In this document: one piece after another, positions 26,725 through 36,550 of the stretch
How positions within the stretch are numbered: the stretch's first letter is position 1
How the letters are laid out: the number at the start of each line of letters is the position of its first letter
Assembly: GCA_027452245.1 (NCBI GenBank)
Contig: DAIDGW010000109.1
Span: 1 to 50,641, forward strand
DNA: 50,641 nt
Origin: Acidobacteriaceae bacterium
GTDB lineage: Bacteria; Acidobacteriota; Terriglobia; Terriglobales; Acidobacteriaceae
Direction of reading: 5' to 3'
Position numbers and translations under genes: made by a program
The notes under the pieces: model-generated
Databases searched by the model: none
Told to the model about the DNA's origin: nothing
Seen by the model: only the letters and a program-made list of their open reading frames with translations

Positions 26725-27471
26725 GTGAAGAATCTCTTCCTCGCATTGATCTTGTCGTTTTCCACCGCATTATTGGCTCAGGAGGTTATACCTTCCGGGA
26801 TCATACTGCCGGTTCGGCTGAATAACACTTTGAAATCCGATAAGGCGCACGCCGGTCAGAAGATCAGTGGCCGAGTCATGCAAGATGTCCCCTTGAACGA
26901 TCACACAAAGATCAAGGCTGGAGCGAAAGTGCTAGGGCAGGTAGTTGCTGCCACTCCTGGAAACGATACTCGTGGTGGCGACGTCACATTGCGTTTCGAC
27001 ACCCTGGTCGTCGGCAGCCACCATATTCCAATCACCTCGAATCTCAGAGCCGCCGCAACCATGATGGACGTCGAGGCAGCCCTGGTTCCGGACAGCGGTC
27101 CTGATCGCGGATCGCCCGACAATTTCTGGGTCACCAATCAAATCGGCGGCGAGACCGATTACCACGACTCCGAAGTGACGCATGGCTCGACAGTAGTTGG
27201 GCGTTCTGTTCCCAATGGAGTGCTGGTAAGGATTTCGGGGCCTCCCGGGACGAAGTGCCGAGGCCAGTCCCCAGACGACAAGCGCCAACAAGCTCTGTGG
27301 CTGTTCTCTTCGGATGCTTGCGGCCTTTATGGATTTCCCGGCCTGTCGCTCGTACATGCAGGACGGAGCAACCCAGTGGGGGATATCCAGATCGCGGCAG
27401 AGACGGGGAATTTGACGCTTCCCTCCGGCAGCGGCATGTTAATCCGCGTGCAGAAGGTCGGCCAGAACTAG
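26725..27471 (+). CDS. Secreted protein of unknown function
   Basis: A 248-residue protein with a signal peptide (MKNLFLALILSFSTALLA, cleavage after AQ). The GTG start at 26725 has a near-perfect GGAGGTG six bases upstream. The N-terminal domain, GIILPVRLNNTLKSDKAHAG followed by KIKAGAKVLGQVV, is a beta-rich pattern I have seen in many acidobacterial exported proteins and is faintly reminiscent of TrbI/VirB10-type barrels. Four later cysteines could make disulfides. It faces the CRTAC1 gene and is not in an operon. No function is proposed. Confidence 0.75.
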   Translation: MKNLFLALILSFSTALLAQEVIPSGIILPVRLNNTLKSDKAHAGQKISGRVMQDVPLNDHTKIKAGAKVLGQVVAATPGNDTRGGDVTLRFDTLVVGSHHIPITSNLRAAATMMDVEAALVPDSGPDRGSPDNFWVTNQIGGETDYHDSEVTHGSTVVGRSVPNGVLVRISGPPGTKCRGQSPDDKRQQALWLFSSDACGLYGFPGLSLVHAGRSNPVGDIQIAAETGNLTLPSGSGMLIRVQKVGQN

Positions 27472-27493
27472 TGAGATCCTTTGTCGCGGATCT

Positions 27494-29197
27494 TCAACGT
27501 GGCGGTTCCTTGACGTGTACGACACGGTCGGCAGCCACATTCCGTAACTGTTGAACGATTCCGGACGGCCAGTGAATTTCGACAAGGTCTGCGGACGTAT
27601 TCACCCCCAGTCCAAAGTGAACCGGGCCGGCACTGGAAGATGCGTACCCCACGCTGGTCGTCATGTGGTTGTATTGCGCACCAGACTTCGTGACCAGTTT
27701 GATTCGGGCTCCGATGCCGTCACGATTGCTTTTCGTTCCTTCAAGTTTGAACTCCAGCCAGTGATTGTCGCCGGGGCTGTCGTTCATCCAAAGCTCCGCG
27801 GGAGCACTGAGAGCGCTCACAGCAACATCCAGGCGGCCATCTCCATTCAGGTCACCAACAGCCGAACCGCGGTGTCTCGATGGGGGCTGCGCAGTAAGCC
27901 CGGCCTCTTCGGTCAAGGCAGCGAATTTCATTCCTCCGAGATTCCTGAAAACTGTATTCGGCTGCTCAATCGGCAAGTTTGCCGAAGAGAGTAAGGACTG
28001 GACGTGCCCCCGGGTCACGAAAATGTCCTTCCACCCGTCATTATCGAAATCCGCGATCGTTGGCGAATAACCCGCCATAGGCGAACTGAGGCGGGTCATT
28101 CCGCTTTCACGAGTTACTTCCTCGAAGCTTCCCTTGCCTGTATTCCTGTAGATAGGAAAAGTCTCGCCATCCAGCGCCACGACGACGATATCGGGATAGC
28201 CGTCATTGTCGAGATCACGAAAATCTGTACCCATTCCGGAAATAAAAGTTCCGTCTTCGCGCAAAGCGACATTCTGATCGAAGCCGGCTTCCTCAAATCG
28301 GCCTCCGCCTTCATTCCGGAAAAACCAGTTCATCAGCTTGTCGTTCGTAATGAACAAATCCATTCGCCCGTCGAGCGTGGAGTCAGCTGCCGCGATGCCC
28401 ATGCCCTTGCCCGGATGTGAGCGGAACCCCGACTCGACCGATGCATCGCGAAAGGTGCCGTCTCCATTGTTCAGAAAGAGTTGACTCGGCGTAGGTTTAT
28501 ACATTTTGGGATGGCAATAATCTCGATGCCCATAGCCCTGGCAAACAGGCTCAGTGTCAAAATCCCACTTCATGTAGTTCAGGACAATAAGGTCCAGCAA
28601 GCCGTCATTGTTTACATCCACCCACGCCGCTGCGACCGCCCACAGCGGACCGTATTCCGGATCCGGTTTGTCGAGGCCCGCTTTCTTAGTGACGTCTGTG
28701 AATGTTCCATTTCCATTGTTGTGATACAGGGTGTTGTGATACACGCCAGCAACGAAAATGTCCTCGTATCCGTCGTTGTCGTAATCGCCGACGGCAACCC
28801 CCACATCATATCCAGTACCGGCCAGACCAGCCTTGTGTGTGACATCGGTGAAATGTCCGTGCCCATCGTTTTCGAACAGGCGATCGGAATACTTTGGTGA
28901 ATCCTTTTTCAGGGTTTTTATGTTCGCACCGTTGGCGAAAAACACGTCGAGTTTTCCGTCATTGTTGTAGTCGAAAATAGCCACGCCTCCAGCCATCGTT
29001 TCCGGCGCGTGATGTTCCGGCGTTTCGGAACTATCCAAGCGGAAGTCGATTGGTTGAAATACAAAGTGAATAGGCGAAGGCGCCACTGCGCCCTTTTCGA
29101 TCTCGACTCTCGCGGTCCTTGCAGAAAGGAGAAAATGGCCCGACAGGACGATCGTAATCACAATCACCGACGCAACAGCAGAAAAGTGACGTCTCAT
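27494..29197 (-). CDS. CRTAC1-like FG-GAP/VCBS repeat protein with UnbV/ASPIC domain
   Basis: A 567-residue exported or membrane-anchored protein (hydrophobic residues 9-26). The body consists of FG-GAP/VCBS blades with calcium-type loops such as DYNNDGKLD, DYDNDGYED, DVNNDGLLD, DLDNDGYPD, DFDNDGWKD and DLNGDGRLD, forming a beta propeller. The C terminus (GDNHWLEFKLEG ... VEIHWPSG) is the UnbV/ASPIC domain. Such proteins are abundant in Acidobacteriota and Planctomycetes; roles in adhesion or surface binding are presumed. It is oriented toward the secreted unknown gene and diverges from the LMF-like gene. Confidence 0.88.
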   Translation of the reverse strand: MRRHFSAVASVIVITIVLSGHFLLSARTARVEIEKGAVAPSPIHFVFQPIDFRLDSSETPEHHAPETMAGGVAIFDYNNDGKLDVFFANGANIKTLKKDSPKYSDRLFENDGHGHFTDVTHKAGLAGTGYDVGVAVGDYDNDGYEDIFVAGVYHNTLYHNNGNGTFTDVTKKAGLDKPDPEYGPLWAVAAAWVDVNNDGLLDLIVLNYMKWDFDTEPVCQGYGHRDYCHPKMYKPTPSQLFLNNGDGTFRDASVESGFRSHPGKGMGIAAADSTLDGRMDLFITNDKLMNWFFRNEGGGRFEEAGFDQNVALREDGTFISGMGTDFRDLDNDGYPDIVVVALDGETFPIYRNTGKGSFEEVTRESGMTRLSSPMAGYSPTIADFDNDGWKDIFVTRGHVQSLLSSANLPIEQPNTVFRNLGGMKFAALTEEAGLTAQPPSRHRGSAVGDLNGDGRLDVAVSALSAPAELWMNDSPGDNHWLEFKLEGTKSNRDGIGARIKLVTKSGAQYNHMTTSVGYASSSAGPVHFGLGVNTSADLVEIHWPSGIVQQLRNVAADRVVHVKEPPR

Positions 29198-29401
29198 AGA
29201 ACAATTAGCTCAAATTTATCCTAAACCGATCCCTTATCTGTTTTCTTCTACGCGTTGAATGCAACAACAAGTTTCTTTCAATGGCAAGGTATTCGGAGAA
29301 GCTTTGACCATGGAGATTGCGGAAGGAACTGCGACACATACCTGCGGCGCAGTACGAGACAATGCTCCTCATCCAGCTTTCTACGTATAATTCTAACGGT
29401 C

Positions 29402-31000
29402 ATGGACCGTGGTCCTGCCTCCGTTGTCCGTTGGCTGTTCGATGGGCAAACGCGCCCTCCAGACCGCCTGCTGCCTCGCTGGCTTTTCCTTCGCGCAATC
29501 GGCCTCATTTATTTCTCGGCATTCTTTTCCCTTGTATTTCAGATTCGCGGATTAATCGGACCGTCCGGCATTTTGCCCGCAACGCTGTACCTGCAGGCGG
29601 CAGCACAATCCTTTCGCGGATGGGAAGCCATCTGGTTTGCCCCGACCTTGCTGTGGCTTTCCGGCAGTTCGAACATGTTACTGGCCTTATGTTGGGCAGG
29701 CATGCTCGCATCGGTCCTCGTTGTCTTGAACGTGTGGCCGCGGGGCATGCTGCTGATTTGCTTTGTCTGCTTCTTGTCATTCGTCAGCGCCGCGCAGGAT
29801 TTTTCCAGCTATCAATCCGACGGGATGCTACTGGCGGCAGGGTTTCTCTGCCTGTTCTACGCGCCTCCAGAATTACGGCCTGCGCTGGGCCGCAATCACC
29901 CTGCGCCTCGCGCGGCATTATTCCTGCTCCAATGGGAATGGTTCCGGATCTATCTCGAATCCGGGGCGGTGAAACTGCTCAGCGGAGATCCGTCATGGCG
30001 AAATTTCACCGCCATGGACGAGTATTACCAGAACGGGCCGCTCCCTACCTGGATCGGATGGTATGTGCAGCATCTTCCCCACTGGTTTCATGCTGGAACT
30101 GTGTATGCGACTTTGGCCCTGGAACTGGGACTGGTATGGATGCTCTTCTTGCCGCGCCGTTGCAGGATTATCTGCTTTTTCATCGTCACCCCCTGGCAGA
30201 TTGGCGTCATTCTGACGGCGAACTATGCCTTTCTCAATTATCTTGTTCTCGCCATGGGTGTCCTGCTGCTCGATGATCGTTTCTTGCTGCAACTCTTACC
30301 GGCAAGGTGGAGAGATAGCATCGCAGCACGCACTTCAAATACCAATCAACTCGCGGAATCCAGCAGGACAAAACCGCCAGTGCAATATTGGCGCATAGCC
30401 AAGCTCTCGATCAGCGCCGTTATGCTGACTTGGATTTTCTACGCCACAACAGCGCAATTGGTGTGGACGTTTGCCAAAGTGCCGCTGCCAACGACGCCAG
30501 TGACTGCTCTCGAACCGTCTCGCATTGCGAACAGCTATGGGCTTTTTGCGGTCATGACCCGGGGAAGATATGAGATCGAGTTTCAAGGTTCGCAAGACGG
30601 CGCGAATTGGACCGCTTATCCCTTTCGCTACAAACCTCAGGCACTACATCAGGCGCCCGGAATCTATGCACCGTATCAGCCACGGTTTGACTGGAACCTA
30701 TGGTTTGCCTCTTTAGGATCGTGGAGGCAATATCCGCTGGTTCCGAACACGGCGGTGCGCTTGCTGGCCAACGACCAAGATGTGCTGGCGCTATTTGCCG
30801 GCAATCCTTTTTCAGCACAGGCGCCGACGCAGATTCGCGTTGTACTTTGGCAATACTGGTTTACCAGCATGGCCGAGAAGCGCACGACGGGCATGTGGTG
30901 GCGTCGTCAATTTTTAGGTTTGTACGCGCCTACCCTGGAACGCGAGGCCGACGGCAGCATCAAAGCAGTCGAGTGGGCCAATGTTCTGCCCCGAGATTGA
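29402..31000 (+). CDS. Lipase maturation factor (LMF1)-like membrane protein
   Basis: A 532-residue protein with about eight hydrophobic segments in the first 340 residues and a soluble C-terminal domain. WEWFRIYLESGAVKLLSGD then WRNFTAMDEYYQNGPLPT is the LMF family core, known from eukaryotic proteins that help lipases mature. Bacterial relatives have no settled role. I chose ATG 29402 from the hydrophobic N terminus; the longer frame from 29255 adds unlikely sequence. TATAAT lies at 29386-29391, which would leave almost no leader. The FAD oxidoreductase starts 16 bases downstream, so the two probably share a transcript. Confidence 0.82.
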   Translation: MDRGPASVVRWLFDGQTRPPDRLLPRWLFLRAIGLIYFSAFFSLVFQIRGLIGPSGILPATLYLQAAAQSFRGWEAIWFAPTLLWLSGSSNMLLALCWAGMLASVLVVLNVWPRGMLLICFVCFLSFVSAAQDFSSYQSDGMLLAAGFLCLFYAPPELRPALGRNHPAPRAALFLLQWEWFRIYLESGAVKLLSGDPSWRNFTAMDEYYQNGPLPTWIGWYVQHLPHWFHAGTVYATLALELGLVWMLFLPRRCRIICFFIVTPWQIGVILTANYAFLNYLVLAMGVLLLDDRFLLQLLPARWRDSIAARTSNTNQLAESSRTKPPVQYWRIAKLSISAVMLTWIFYATTAQLVWTFAKVPLPTTPVTALEPSRIANSYGLFAVMTRGRYEIEFQGSQDGANWTAYPFRYKPQALHQAPGIYAPYQPRFDWNLWFASLGSWRQYPLVPNTAVRLLANDQDVLALFAGNPFSAQAPTQIRVVLWQYWFTSMAEKRTTGMWWRRQFLGLYAPTLEREADGSIKAVEWANVLPRD

Positions 31001-31016
31001 TTGAGCACTTTCGTTA

Positions 31017-32477
31017 ATGATGAACCCTCACAAGGTAGTTCGGCGGAACGACAGAAAAGCGGCTGTTATTGGATCCGGACCCAACGGACTCGCAGCGGCC
31101 ATCGTGCTCGCCCAGGCTGGTCTGGCGGTTGAGGTTTTCGAGGCAGAAGCTATCCCCGGCGGGGCAGCCCGTACGATGGAACTGACGCTCCCCGGGTTCC
31201 TGAATGATTTTGGCTCTGCTGTACACCCATTTGCGGCGGGTTCCCCATTCTTTTCTTCCCTGCCCTTAGAACAGCATGGCCTCCATTGGGTTCACTCCCC
31301 GGCGCCACTGGCCCATCCCATGGATGATGGCTCGGCCATCGTCCTCGAGCGGGACATGGACGCGGCAAAAGCTGCATTAGGAAGAGATGGCGATCTGTGG
31401 GTCCGCCTTCTGAAGCCCTTTGTGGAAAACTGGAAAGGCTTCTCCCGCGACGTACTTCGTCCCGTGCCGTCTATTCCGACGCATCCCATGCTCCTGGCAA
31501 GATTTGGGATGCGAGCACTTTTATCCGCGAAGGCGATTGCTAAGAAATTCGCTAATGGGCGCACGCGCGCTTTATTTGCCGGCATCGCCGCACACTCATT
31601 CCTGAGCCTTGACGAACCACTGAGCGGAGCTTTTGGAATCATCCTCGGAACAGCCGCCCACGCCGTCGGATGGCCCATTCCCAGCGGCGGATCCCAATCC
31701 ATTACGAATGCGTTGTGTGCCTATCTCTCCAGTCTCGGCGGCGCAGTGAGAACCTCATTCCGCATCGAATCTTTCAGCCAATTGCCCGGCCACGATCTGA
31801 TCTGTTGCGATCTCACGCCCCAACAACTGCTGGGAGTTTCAGGGGAGGTATTTTCTCGCAGTTACAGACAGAAGCTTGCCGCATTCCGTTATGGTCCAGC
31901 CGTTTTCAAGGTGGATTATGCATTGAGCAACCCTATCCCGTGGAAGGCTTCTGAATGTTGGCGCGCTGCTACGGTCCATATCGGCGGGACGTTTGCCGAG
32001 ATCGCCGAATCGGAAGATGCGATGCGGCGCGGACGGCACGCGGAAAGGCCATTCATCATCCTGGCGCAACCTAGCCTGTTCGATGCGAAACGCGCTCCCG
32101 CTGGGAAACATACGGCATGGGCGTACTGCCACGTCCCTAACGGTTCAACAGTCGATATGCTGCAGTCGCTGGAAGACCAGATCGAGCGTTTCGCTCCCGG
32201 CTTCCGCGACACAGTCTTAGCGCGCCGCGTTCTTGCTCCTTGGCAACTCCAAGCAATGGACTCCAACCTGGTGGGCGGCGACATCAATGGAGGAATTCTG
32301 GACCTGCGACAGTTCCTGTTTCGCCCCACCTGGCGCCATTACGCAACATCCGCAAAACACATCTTCATCTGCTCATCTTCTACACCACCAGGTGGCGGCG
32401 TGCACGGCATGTGCGGATATCATGGGGCGAGCGCAGCGCTATCCAGACTGGGCATCCGGTTCCGCGGACGATCATAG
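31017..32477 (+). CDS. FAD-dependent phytoene desaturase/PYROXD2-like oxidoreductase
   Basis: A 486-residue flavoprotein. The dinucleotide-binding motif VIGSGPNGLAAAIVLAQAG starts near residue 17, followed by FEAEAIPGGAART, which is typical of phytoene-desaturase-like amine oxidoreductases. The C-terminal GGGVHGMCGYHGA is the second FAD contact. The GPNGL form points to the PYROXD2 branch rather than carotenoid enzymes, and no crt genes are nearby. Start is ATG 31017 or the ATG directly after it. The substrate is unknown; co-transcription with the LMF-like gene suggests a lipid-related role, as inference only. Confidence 0.8.
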   Translation: MMNPHKVVRRNDRKAAVIGSGPNGLAAAIVLAQAGLAVEVFEAEAIPGGAARTMELTLPGFLNDFGSAVHPFAAGSPFFSSLPLEQHGLHWVHSPAPLAHPMDDGSAIVLERDMDAAKAALGRDGDLWVRLLKPFVENWKGFSRDVLRPVPSIPTHPMLLARFGMRALLSAKAIAKKFANGRTRALFAGIAAHSFLSLDEPLSGAFGIILGTAAHAVGWPIPSGGSQSITNALCAYLSSLGGAVRTSFRIESFSQLPGHDLICCDLTPQQLLGVSGEVFSRSYRQKLAAFRYGPAVFKVDYALSNPIPWKASECWRAATVHIGGTFAEIAESEDAMRRGRHAERPFIILAQPSLFDAKRAPAGKHTAWAYCHVPNGSTVDMLQSLEDQIERFAPGFRDTVLARRVLAPWQLQAMDSNLVGGDINGGILDLRQFLFRPTWRHYATSAKHIFICSSSTPPGGGVHGMCGYHGASAALSRLGIRFRGRS

Positions 32478-32491
32478 CCATGCAATGAGAC

Positions 32492-32511
32492 TTGCTCCCC
32501 ACTCGGAGCAA
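32492..32511. terminator. Hairpin between convergent genes
   Basis: TTGCTCC and GGAGCAA form a perfect 7-bp stem with a 6-base loop in the 39 bases between two convergent stop codons. There is no T-run on either strand. It may act as a weak bidirectional terminator or transcript-end stabiliser. Confidence 0.4.
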
Positions 32512-32516
32512 TGGAA

Positions 32517-34451
32517 CTACGGGTTGTATTTTGCCAGCCATGCGGCAATCTCGCGAAACACGTCCTGCCGCTGCTCCCAAAGCGTAGGAAAATGCGGAGA
32601 ACCCGGATAGGTCACCATGCGTGTTGTCTTACCCCGTGCAGCAAGAGCTTCAAAAAATTCCCGCCCCTGATACGTCGGCACCCGCTCATCTGCCGCGCCG
32701 TGCAGAATAAGCAAGGGGGTAGTGACGTTTTCGGAATGCATGACCGCAGAGAATTTCAGGAATGCGTCAGGATCTTTGTCGGGCCACCGCGCGTCATAAT
32801 CGATCTGCTGGACATCGCTGGTCCACATGAACGAGAGCCAGTCGGTAATCCCGGCTCCCTCAATCGCGGCCTTATACCGATGAGTCTGCGTAACGGTCCA
32901 GGAAGTCATGAATCCGCCGGCACTCCATCCGAACATGACAAGGTGATTTGGATCGGCCCATCCCTGGCGGATGGCAAAATCAGTCGCGCTGTCAACATCC
33001 TGATAGGCACGGTCCCCAAAGCGCTGGTAGATGGCACTCATGAAGTCGGTGCCATACCCGGTCGATCCACGGTATTCAGGCTGCAATACGATGTATCCCA
33101 TTCCTGCAAATATTCGCGAAAACATATCCAGCCTTAGAGAGTCGCTGGCCTCTGGTCCTCCATGTGGAAGCACCATGAACGGATAATGCTGCCCGGTTTT
33201 GTAATCTGCGGGAAATGTCGCGATGCCTTCCAGGGTGATCCCCTCTTTGCTGGACCAGTGCACAGCCCGCACATCGCCAAAAGAAACCTTCGCCAGTTCA
33301 TCATCGCCTTCATGGCTAAGCTTCTCCAGGCTGTTGCCACGGGCTATGGCAATGTTGGAAGTATGTTGCGGATCATCCACCGTCAGCACACGGACTTCAG
33401 GAGCAAAACTGAGCTGCGGAGAAACTGGGCCGCTGTAAATCGTGCCATTTGGCCATTCATATGCGGGTTGTAAACTGTTGTTCCGCAAAACTTCGATTTC
33501 CGACCTGACCCCGTGCGCCACCGCGACCCACGCGTTCCCCTTAGCGTCGACGGTTAACTGCAAGGCGCTTGCGCCTAGCTTGGGGGTGCGATCCACCGGA
33601 GTTCCACCGCTGGCAGAAACCGTCCAGACATGATCTGGCGTCAACACCGGCGAGGTTGTGCTCAGGAAGACCAGGTCCTTGCCGTCATTGATCCAGCCGA
33701 TTCCTCCGGCCGCGTTATCGACGGTGGCGATATGTTTCGCTCCGTTTGCGCTGCATACATCGATAAATGAACGAACGTAGTGAAAGCCAATTTTCGGCGT
33801 CTCCGATAGCACCGCGATTGAGTTCCCATCAGGAGACCACGCAACATCACTCACATCGCGCAGTGCCGGGCACCACCATGCGCCATCCTTGCCATCTGTG
33901 CCGATGACATACAGGCTGACCGGTTGAGCTTCAATTACGGTATGCACATCTTCCAGAGGGTCTGGAAGGCGCGGATCAGCTTTCACGACATAATGAGCGC
34001 CATCGGGAGATATGACAGCCGAGTGCCCCCCTCGAGGAAGCGAAGTCAACGGAACCGGCATGGCTGCTGCCGCCGCAGGAGAATTCGGAGAAGACAAGGG
34101 AAACGTCGCCAGTTGCGCCGCTTTGTTCACCTCATAGACTCCGTACAAAGCCGAGCCCTCGCGGGTGAAGCCTGAGGGCCTGAATTTTTCCGGGAGATCC
34201 AGTTTGTGCTCGTCGCCGCCGGAGATCGTCATGATATGCCATTCGATTTTCTCCGGTCCTTTCGTGGCACCGAACTGTACACGATAAAGTATTTCTTTTC
34301 CGTCCGGCGACACAGCGATAGCCGCTGCGCTGTGAAGCGTGGCGGCGTCCTGGAAAGTGAAGGGATGCTGCGCCGTCTGGCTGCGCGCCGGAAGTGCTAA
34401 AACAAACATCAGTGCGAAGAGAAAAAAGCAGGCAGAGGCGAGATAGCGCAT
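32517..34451 (-). CDS. Secreted S9-family prolyl oligopeptidase-like peptidase
   Basis: A 644-residue serine peptidase with a signal peptide (hydrophobic residues 7-21, cleavage near ARSQ). The N-terminal 380 residues are a WD40-like/beta-propeller region (ISPDGAHY, WSPDGNS). The C-terminal alpha/beta-hydrolase has HGGPEASDS, the nucleophile serine in GWSAGG (about 511), the aspartate in GAADERVP (about 588) and the histidine in GSPHFP (about 620). It most resembles acylaminoacyl-/dipeptidyl-peptidases of family S9. Likely role: periplasmic digestion of peptides. It faces the flavoprotein gene and is followed upstream by gamma-glutamyltransferase. Confidence 0.88.
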   Translation of the reverse strand: MRYLASACFFLFALMFVLALPARSQTAQHPFTFQDAATLHSAAAIAVSPDGKEILYRVQFGATKGPEKIEWHIMTISGGDEHKLDLPEKFRPSGFTREGSALYGVYEVNKAAQLATFPLSSPNSPAAAAAMPVPLTSLPRGGHSAVISPDGAHYVVKADPRLPDPLEDVHTVIEAQPVSLYVIGTDGKDGAWWCPALRDVSDVAWSPDGNSIAVLSETPKIGFHYVRSFIDVCSANGAKHIATVDNAAGGIGWINDGKDLVFLSTTSPVLTPDHVWTVSASGGTPVDRTPKLGASALQLTVDAKGNAWVAVAHGVRSEIEVLRNNSLQPAYEWPNGTIYSGPVSPQLSFAPEVRVLTVDDPQHTSNIAIARGNSLEKLSHEGDDELAKVSFGDVRAVHWSSKEGITLEGIATFPADYKTGQHYPFMVLPHGGPEASDSLRLDMFSRIFAGMGYIVLQPEYRGSTGYGTDFMSAIYQRFGDRAYQDVDSATDFAIRQGWADPNHLVMFGWSAGGFMTSWTVTQTHRYKAAIEGAGITDWLSFMWTSDVQQIDYDARWPDKDPDAFLKFSAVMHSENVTTPLLILHGAADERVPTYQGREFFEALAARGKTTRMVTYPGSPHFPTLWEQRQDVFREIAAWLAKYNP

Positions 34452-34539
34452 GAGGCTCTCCTTGACGAACCCCGAAGAATATCAGAGACGGATTGTGGCT
34501 CCGACTGGCGGAACTCTTTGATCCACTCGCGGTTTCACC

Positions 34540-36255
34540 CTACTTGCCGGTGCCAGAGGTTTCCGCAGTGTTTTTTCCCAGATGCAATCCCGGCGGAAGC
34601 TCCGGTTCCGCAGACCCGTCGGTGCGCGCGTCCGAAGCAGCAGAATTCAGTCCAGTTTTCGTGTTGTGGTCGATGGCCTGACCGCGCCCCATGTAGAGAG
34701 AAAAATCGCCGCGCACTTCCAATTGGTGCCCCATGCTCGTGAGTTGCTGGCGCACGGAAGCCGGCACTCGATCTTCAATCAAAATGTTGCAGCCTATATC
34801 AAAATTGCTGCGCACTGTGAATCGCGCGATTTCCATCGCCGCTTGCAGGTTCATTCCGTAATCCACGACGTTCGAGACGAATTGCGCATGCGCCAACGGC
34901 TGATTCGCGCCTCCCATAATGCCGAAACCAATGTGATCGTCGCCGTGCTCCATGAATGCGGGGATGATTGTGTGGAACGGGCGCTTATGCCCGGCGAGTG
35001 CGTCAGGCTTCGTTGGGTCCAACATAAAGAGGGCCCCGCGATTTTGGAGGGCAAATCCCATGCCTTTTACCGTGATCCCTGATCCAAAGCTGGAAAAATT
35101 GCTCTGGATAAGCGACACGATATTTCCATCGCGATCCACGGCTGTAAGATACGTCGTATCGCCTGCCGGGGGGTGACCTGCCTGCGTGTTGCAGTCGGCC
35201 TTATCCGGATTGATCAATGCCGCCCGCTCTTTCGCATACTCTTTGGACAGCAATCCGGCCACTGGAACCTTTGCAAATCGCGGATCCGCGTTGTATCGCG
35301 CCAGATCGGCGTAAGCCAGCTTCATGGCTTCGATTCTCGTGTGCAACTCCTCCAGGCTGAGGGGTCCGTCCTTTGCCGGCGGAAACTGTTCCATAATGTT
35401 CAACATCTCCAGGGCAGCCATTCCCTGCCCATTGGGCGGCAGTTCATACACTTTCCATCCACGATACGTTGTCGAGATTGGTTCCACCCACTCCGCCGAA
35501 AAGTCGCTCAAATCCTCGGCCGTCATTTTTCCGCCATGCTCTTCCGAGGTCGCAAGGATGGCTTTTGCGATTGCGCCCTTATAGAAGACCGGCGGACCTC
35601 CGTCTGCCAAAAGACTCAAGGCTTTGGCCACATCAGGGTTGCGAAAGATCTCGCCCATGTCAGGCCCCTGATCGTGCATAAGGAATACCCGCCGGCTCTC
35701 CGGATCAGCCATTAACTTTTTCTGGCTGGCTCGCCAATCCATACCGATCAGTTCCTGCACGGCAAAACCGTTTTGCGCGTAGAAAATGGCAGGAGCAAAC
35801 AACTCCTTCCAGGGCAAGCGGCCGAATCTCTGGTGCAACTTGTTCCATCCTTCGACTGCGCCTGGAACTGTGACCGTATCAATGCCGCGCGCGGGCATCT
35901 CCTTGTCGCCCTTGGACTTCAGGTATTCGATGCTTAGTTTCTTCGGAGCCCATCCGCTCGCATTTAATCCATATAGCTTGCCGGTCTTCGCTTCCCAGTA
36001 GATGGCAAACAGGTCGCCGCCCATGCCGTTCATGTCCGGTTCCATCACGCCGAGAACCGCATTTGTGGCAATGGCCGCATCGACCGCGGACCCGCCATGC
36101 TCGAGAATGTCAGCACCTGCCTGCGATGCCTGCACCTGGCTGCTGGCAACAATGCCGTACCGCGACAGGACCATGGATCGGGCATTCGTCCGATCTTGCG
36201 AAGAAGCTGATGCACTTACGAGAACCAGAAGAAAGCAAGCCAAACTGCAGCGCAT
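34540..36255 (-). CDS. ggt: Gamma-glutamyltransferase
   Basis: A 571-residue exported Ntn-hydrolase that cleaves gamma-glutamyl bonds, for example of glutathione. The signal peptide is MRCSLACFLLVLVSASASS. The self-processing threonine lies in GDTTYLTAVDRDGN near residue 366, which starts the small subunit. EPDMNGMGGDLF, VPGAVEGW and GIMGGANQPLAHAQ are family signatures. ATG 36255 has AAGGGG upstream; the longer frame from 36288 adds 11 residues before the signal peptide. It lies just upstream of the S9 peptidase on the same strand; both degrade peptides in the periplasm. Confidence 0.9.
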   Translation of the reverse strand: MRCSLACFLLVLVSASASSQDRTNARSMVLSRYGIVASSQVQASQAGADILEHGGSAVDAAIATNAVLGVMEPDMNGMGGDLFAIYWEAKTGKLYGLNASGWAPKKLSIEYLKSKGDKEMPARGIDTVTVPGAVEGWNKLHQRFGRLPWKELFAPAIFYAQNGFAVQELIGMDWRASQKKLMADPESRRVFLMHDQGPDMGEIFRNPDVAKALSLLADGGPPVFYKGAIAKAILATSEEHGGKMTAEDLSDFSAEWVEPISTTYRGWKVYELPPNGQGMAALEMLNIMEQFPPAKDGPLSLEELHTRIEAMKLAYADLARYNADPRFAKVPVAGLLSKEYAKERAALINPDKADCNTQAGHPPAGDTTYLTAVDRDGNIVSLIQSNFSSFGSGITVKGMGFALQNRGALFMLDPTKPDALAGHKRPFHTIIPAFMEHGDDHIGFGIMGGANQPLAHAQFVSNVVDYGMNLQAAMEIARFTVRSNFDIGCNILIEDRVPASVRQQLTSMGHQLEVRGDFSLYMGRGQAIDHNTKTGLNSAASDARTDGSAEPELPPGLHLGKNTAETSGTGK

Positions 36256-36550
36256 GATGTCATCCCCTTCTTCGGACAGAACTGGCATTTTTAGGGCAGC
36301 ACATGAACTTAGTCAATGCGGGCCGGGGCTTCAACTGCGGACCGCGCCAAAGAAGCCTCTTTCCTTTCGCTTGCGGGGTGTTACTCTAAGACAAGCAACC
36401 CCATACACAAAGCTAGATTCAGATGGATTAGCCCGGACCGCTATCGGCCGCTGGCGAGTGATTTTCTTCACGTTAAGTTCGTCTGGTTACATGAATCTCG
36501 ATGGTAAGCCTTTGCATCAATTAGAGAAACAGTCAAATTAGGAACGGGTC

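Noticed and set aside
26558..26728. 56-codon frame whose ATG overlaps the xylA stop
   Set aside because: No ribosome site of its own, AT-rich third positions unlike neighbours, no homology, and its end runs into the well-supported GTG start at 26725.
27474..27493. AGATCC/GGATCT hairpin between convergent genes
   Set aside because: Only six base pairs, no T-run, and it abuts the CRTAC1 stop codon; too weak to call a terminator.
29317..30276. 319-codon frame within the LMF-like gene
   Set aside because: Same strand, other frame; low-information translation, while the LMF frame shows membrane helices and family motifs.
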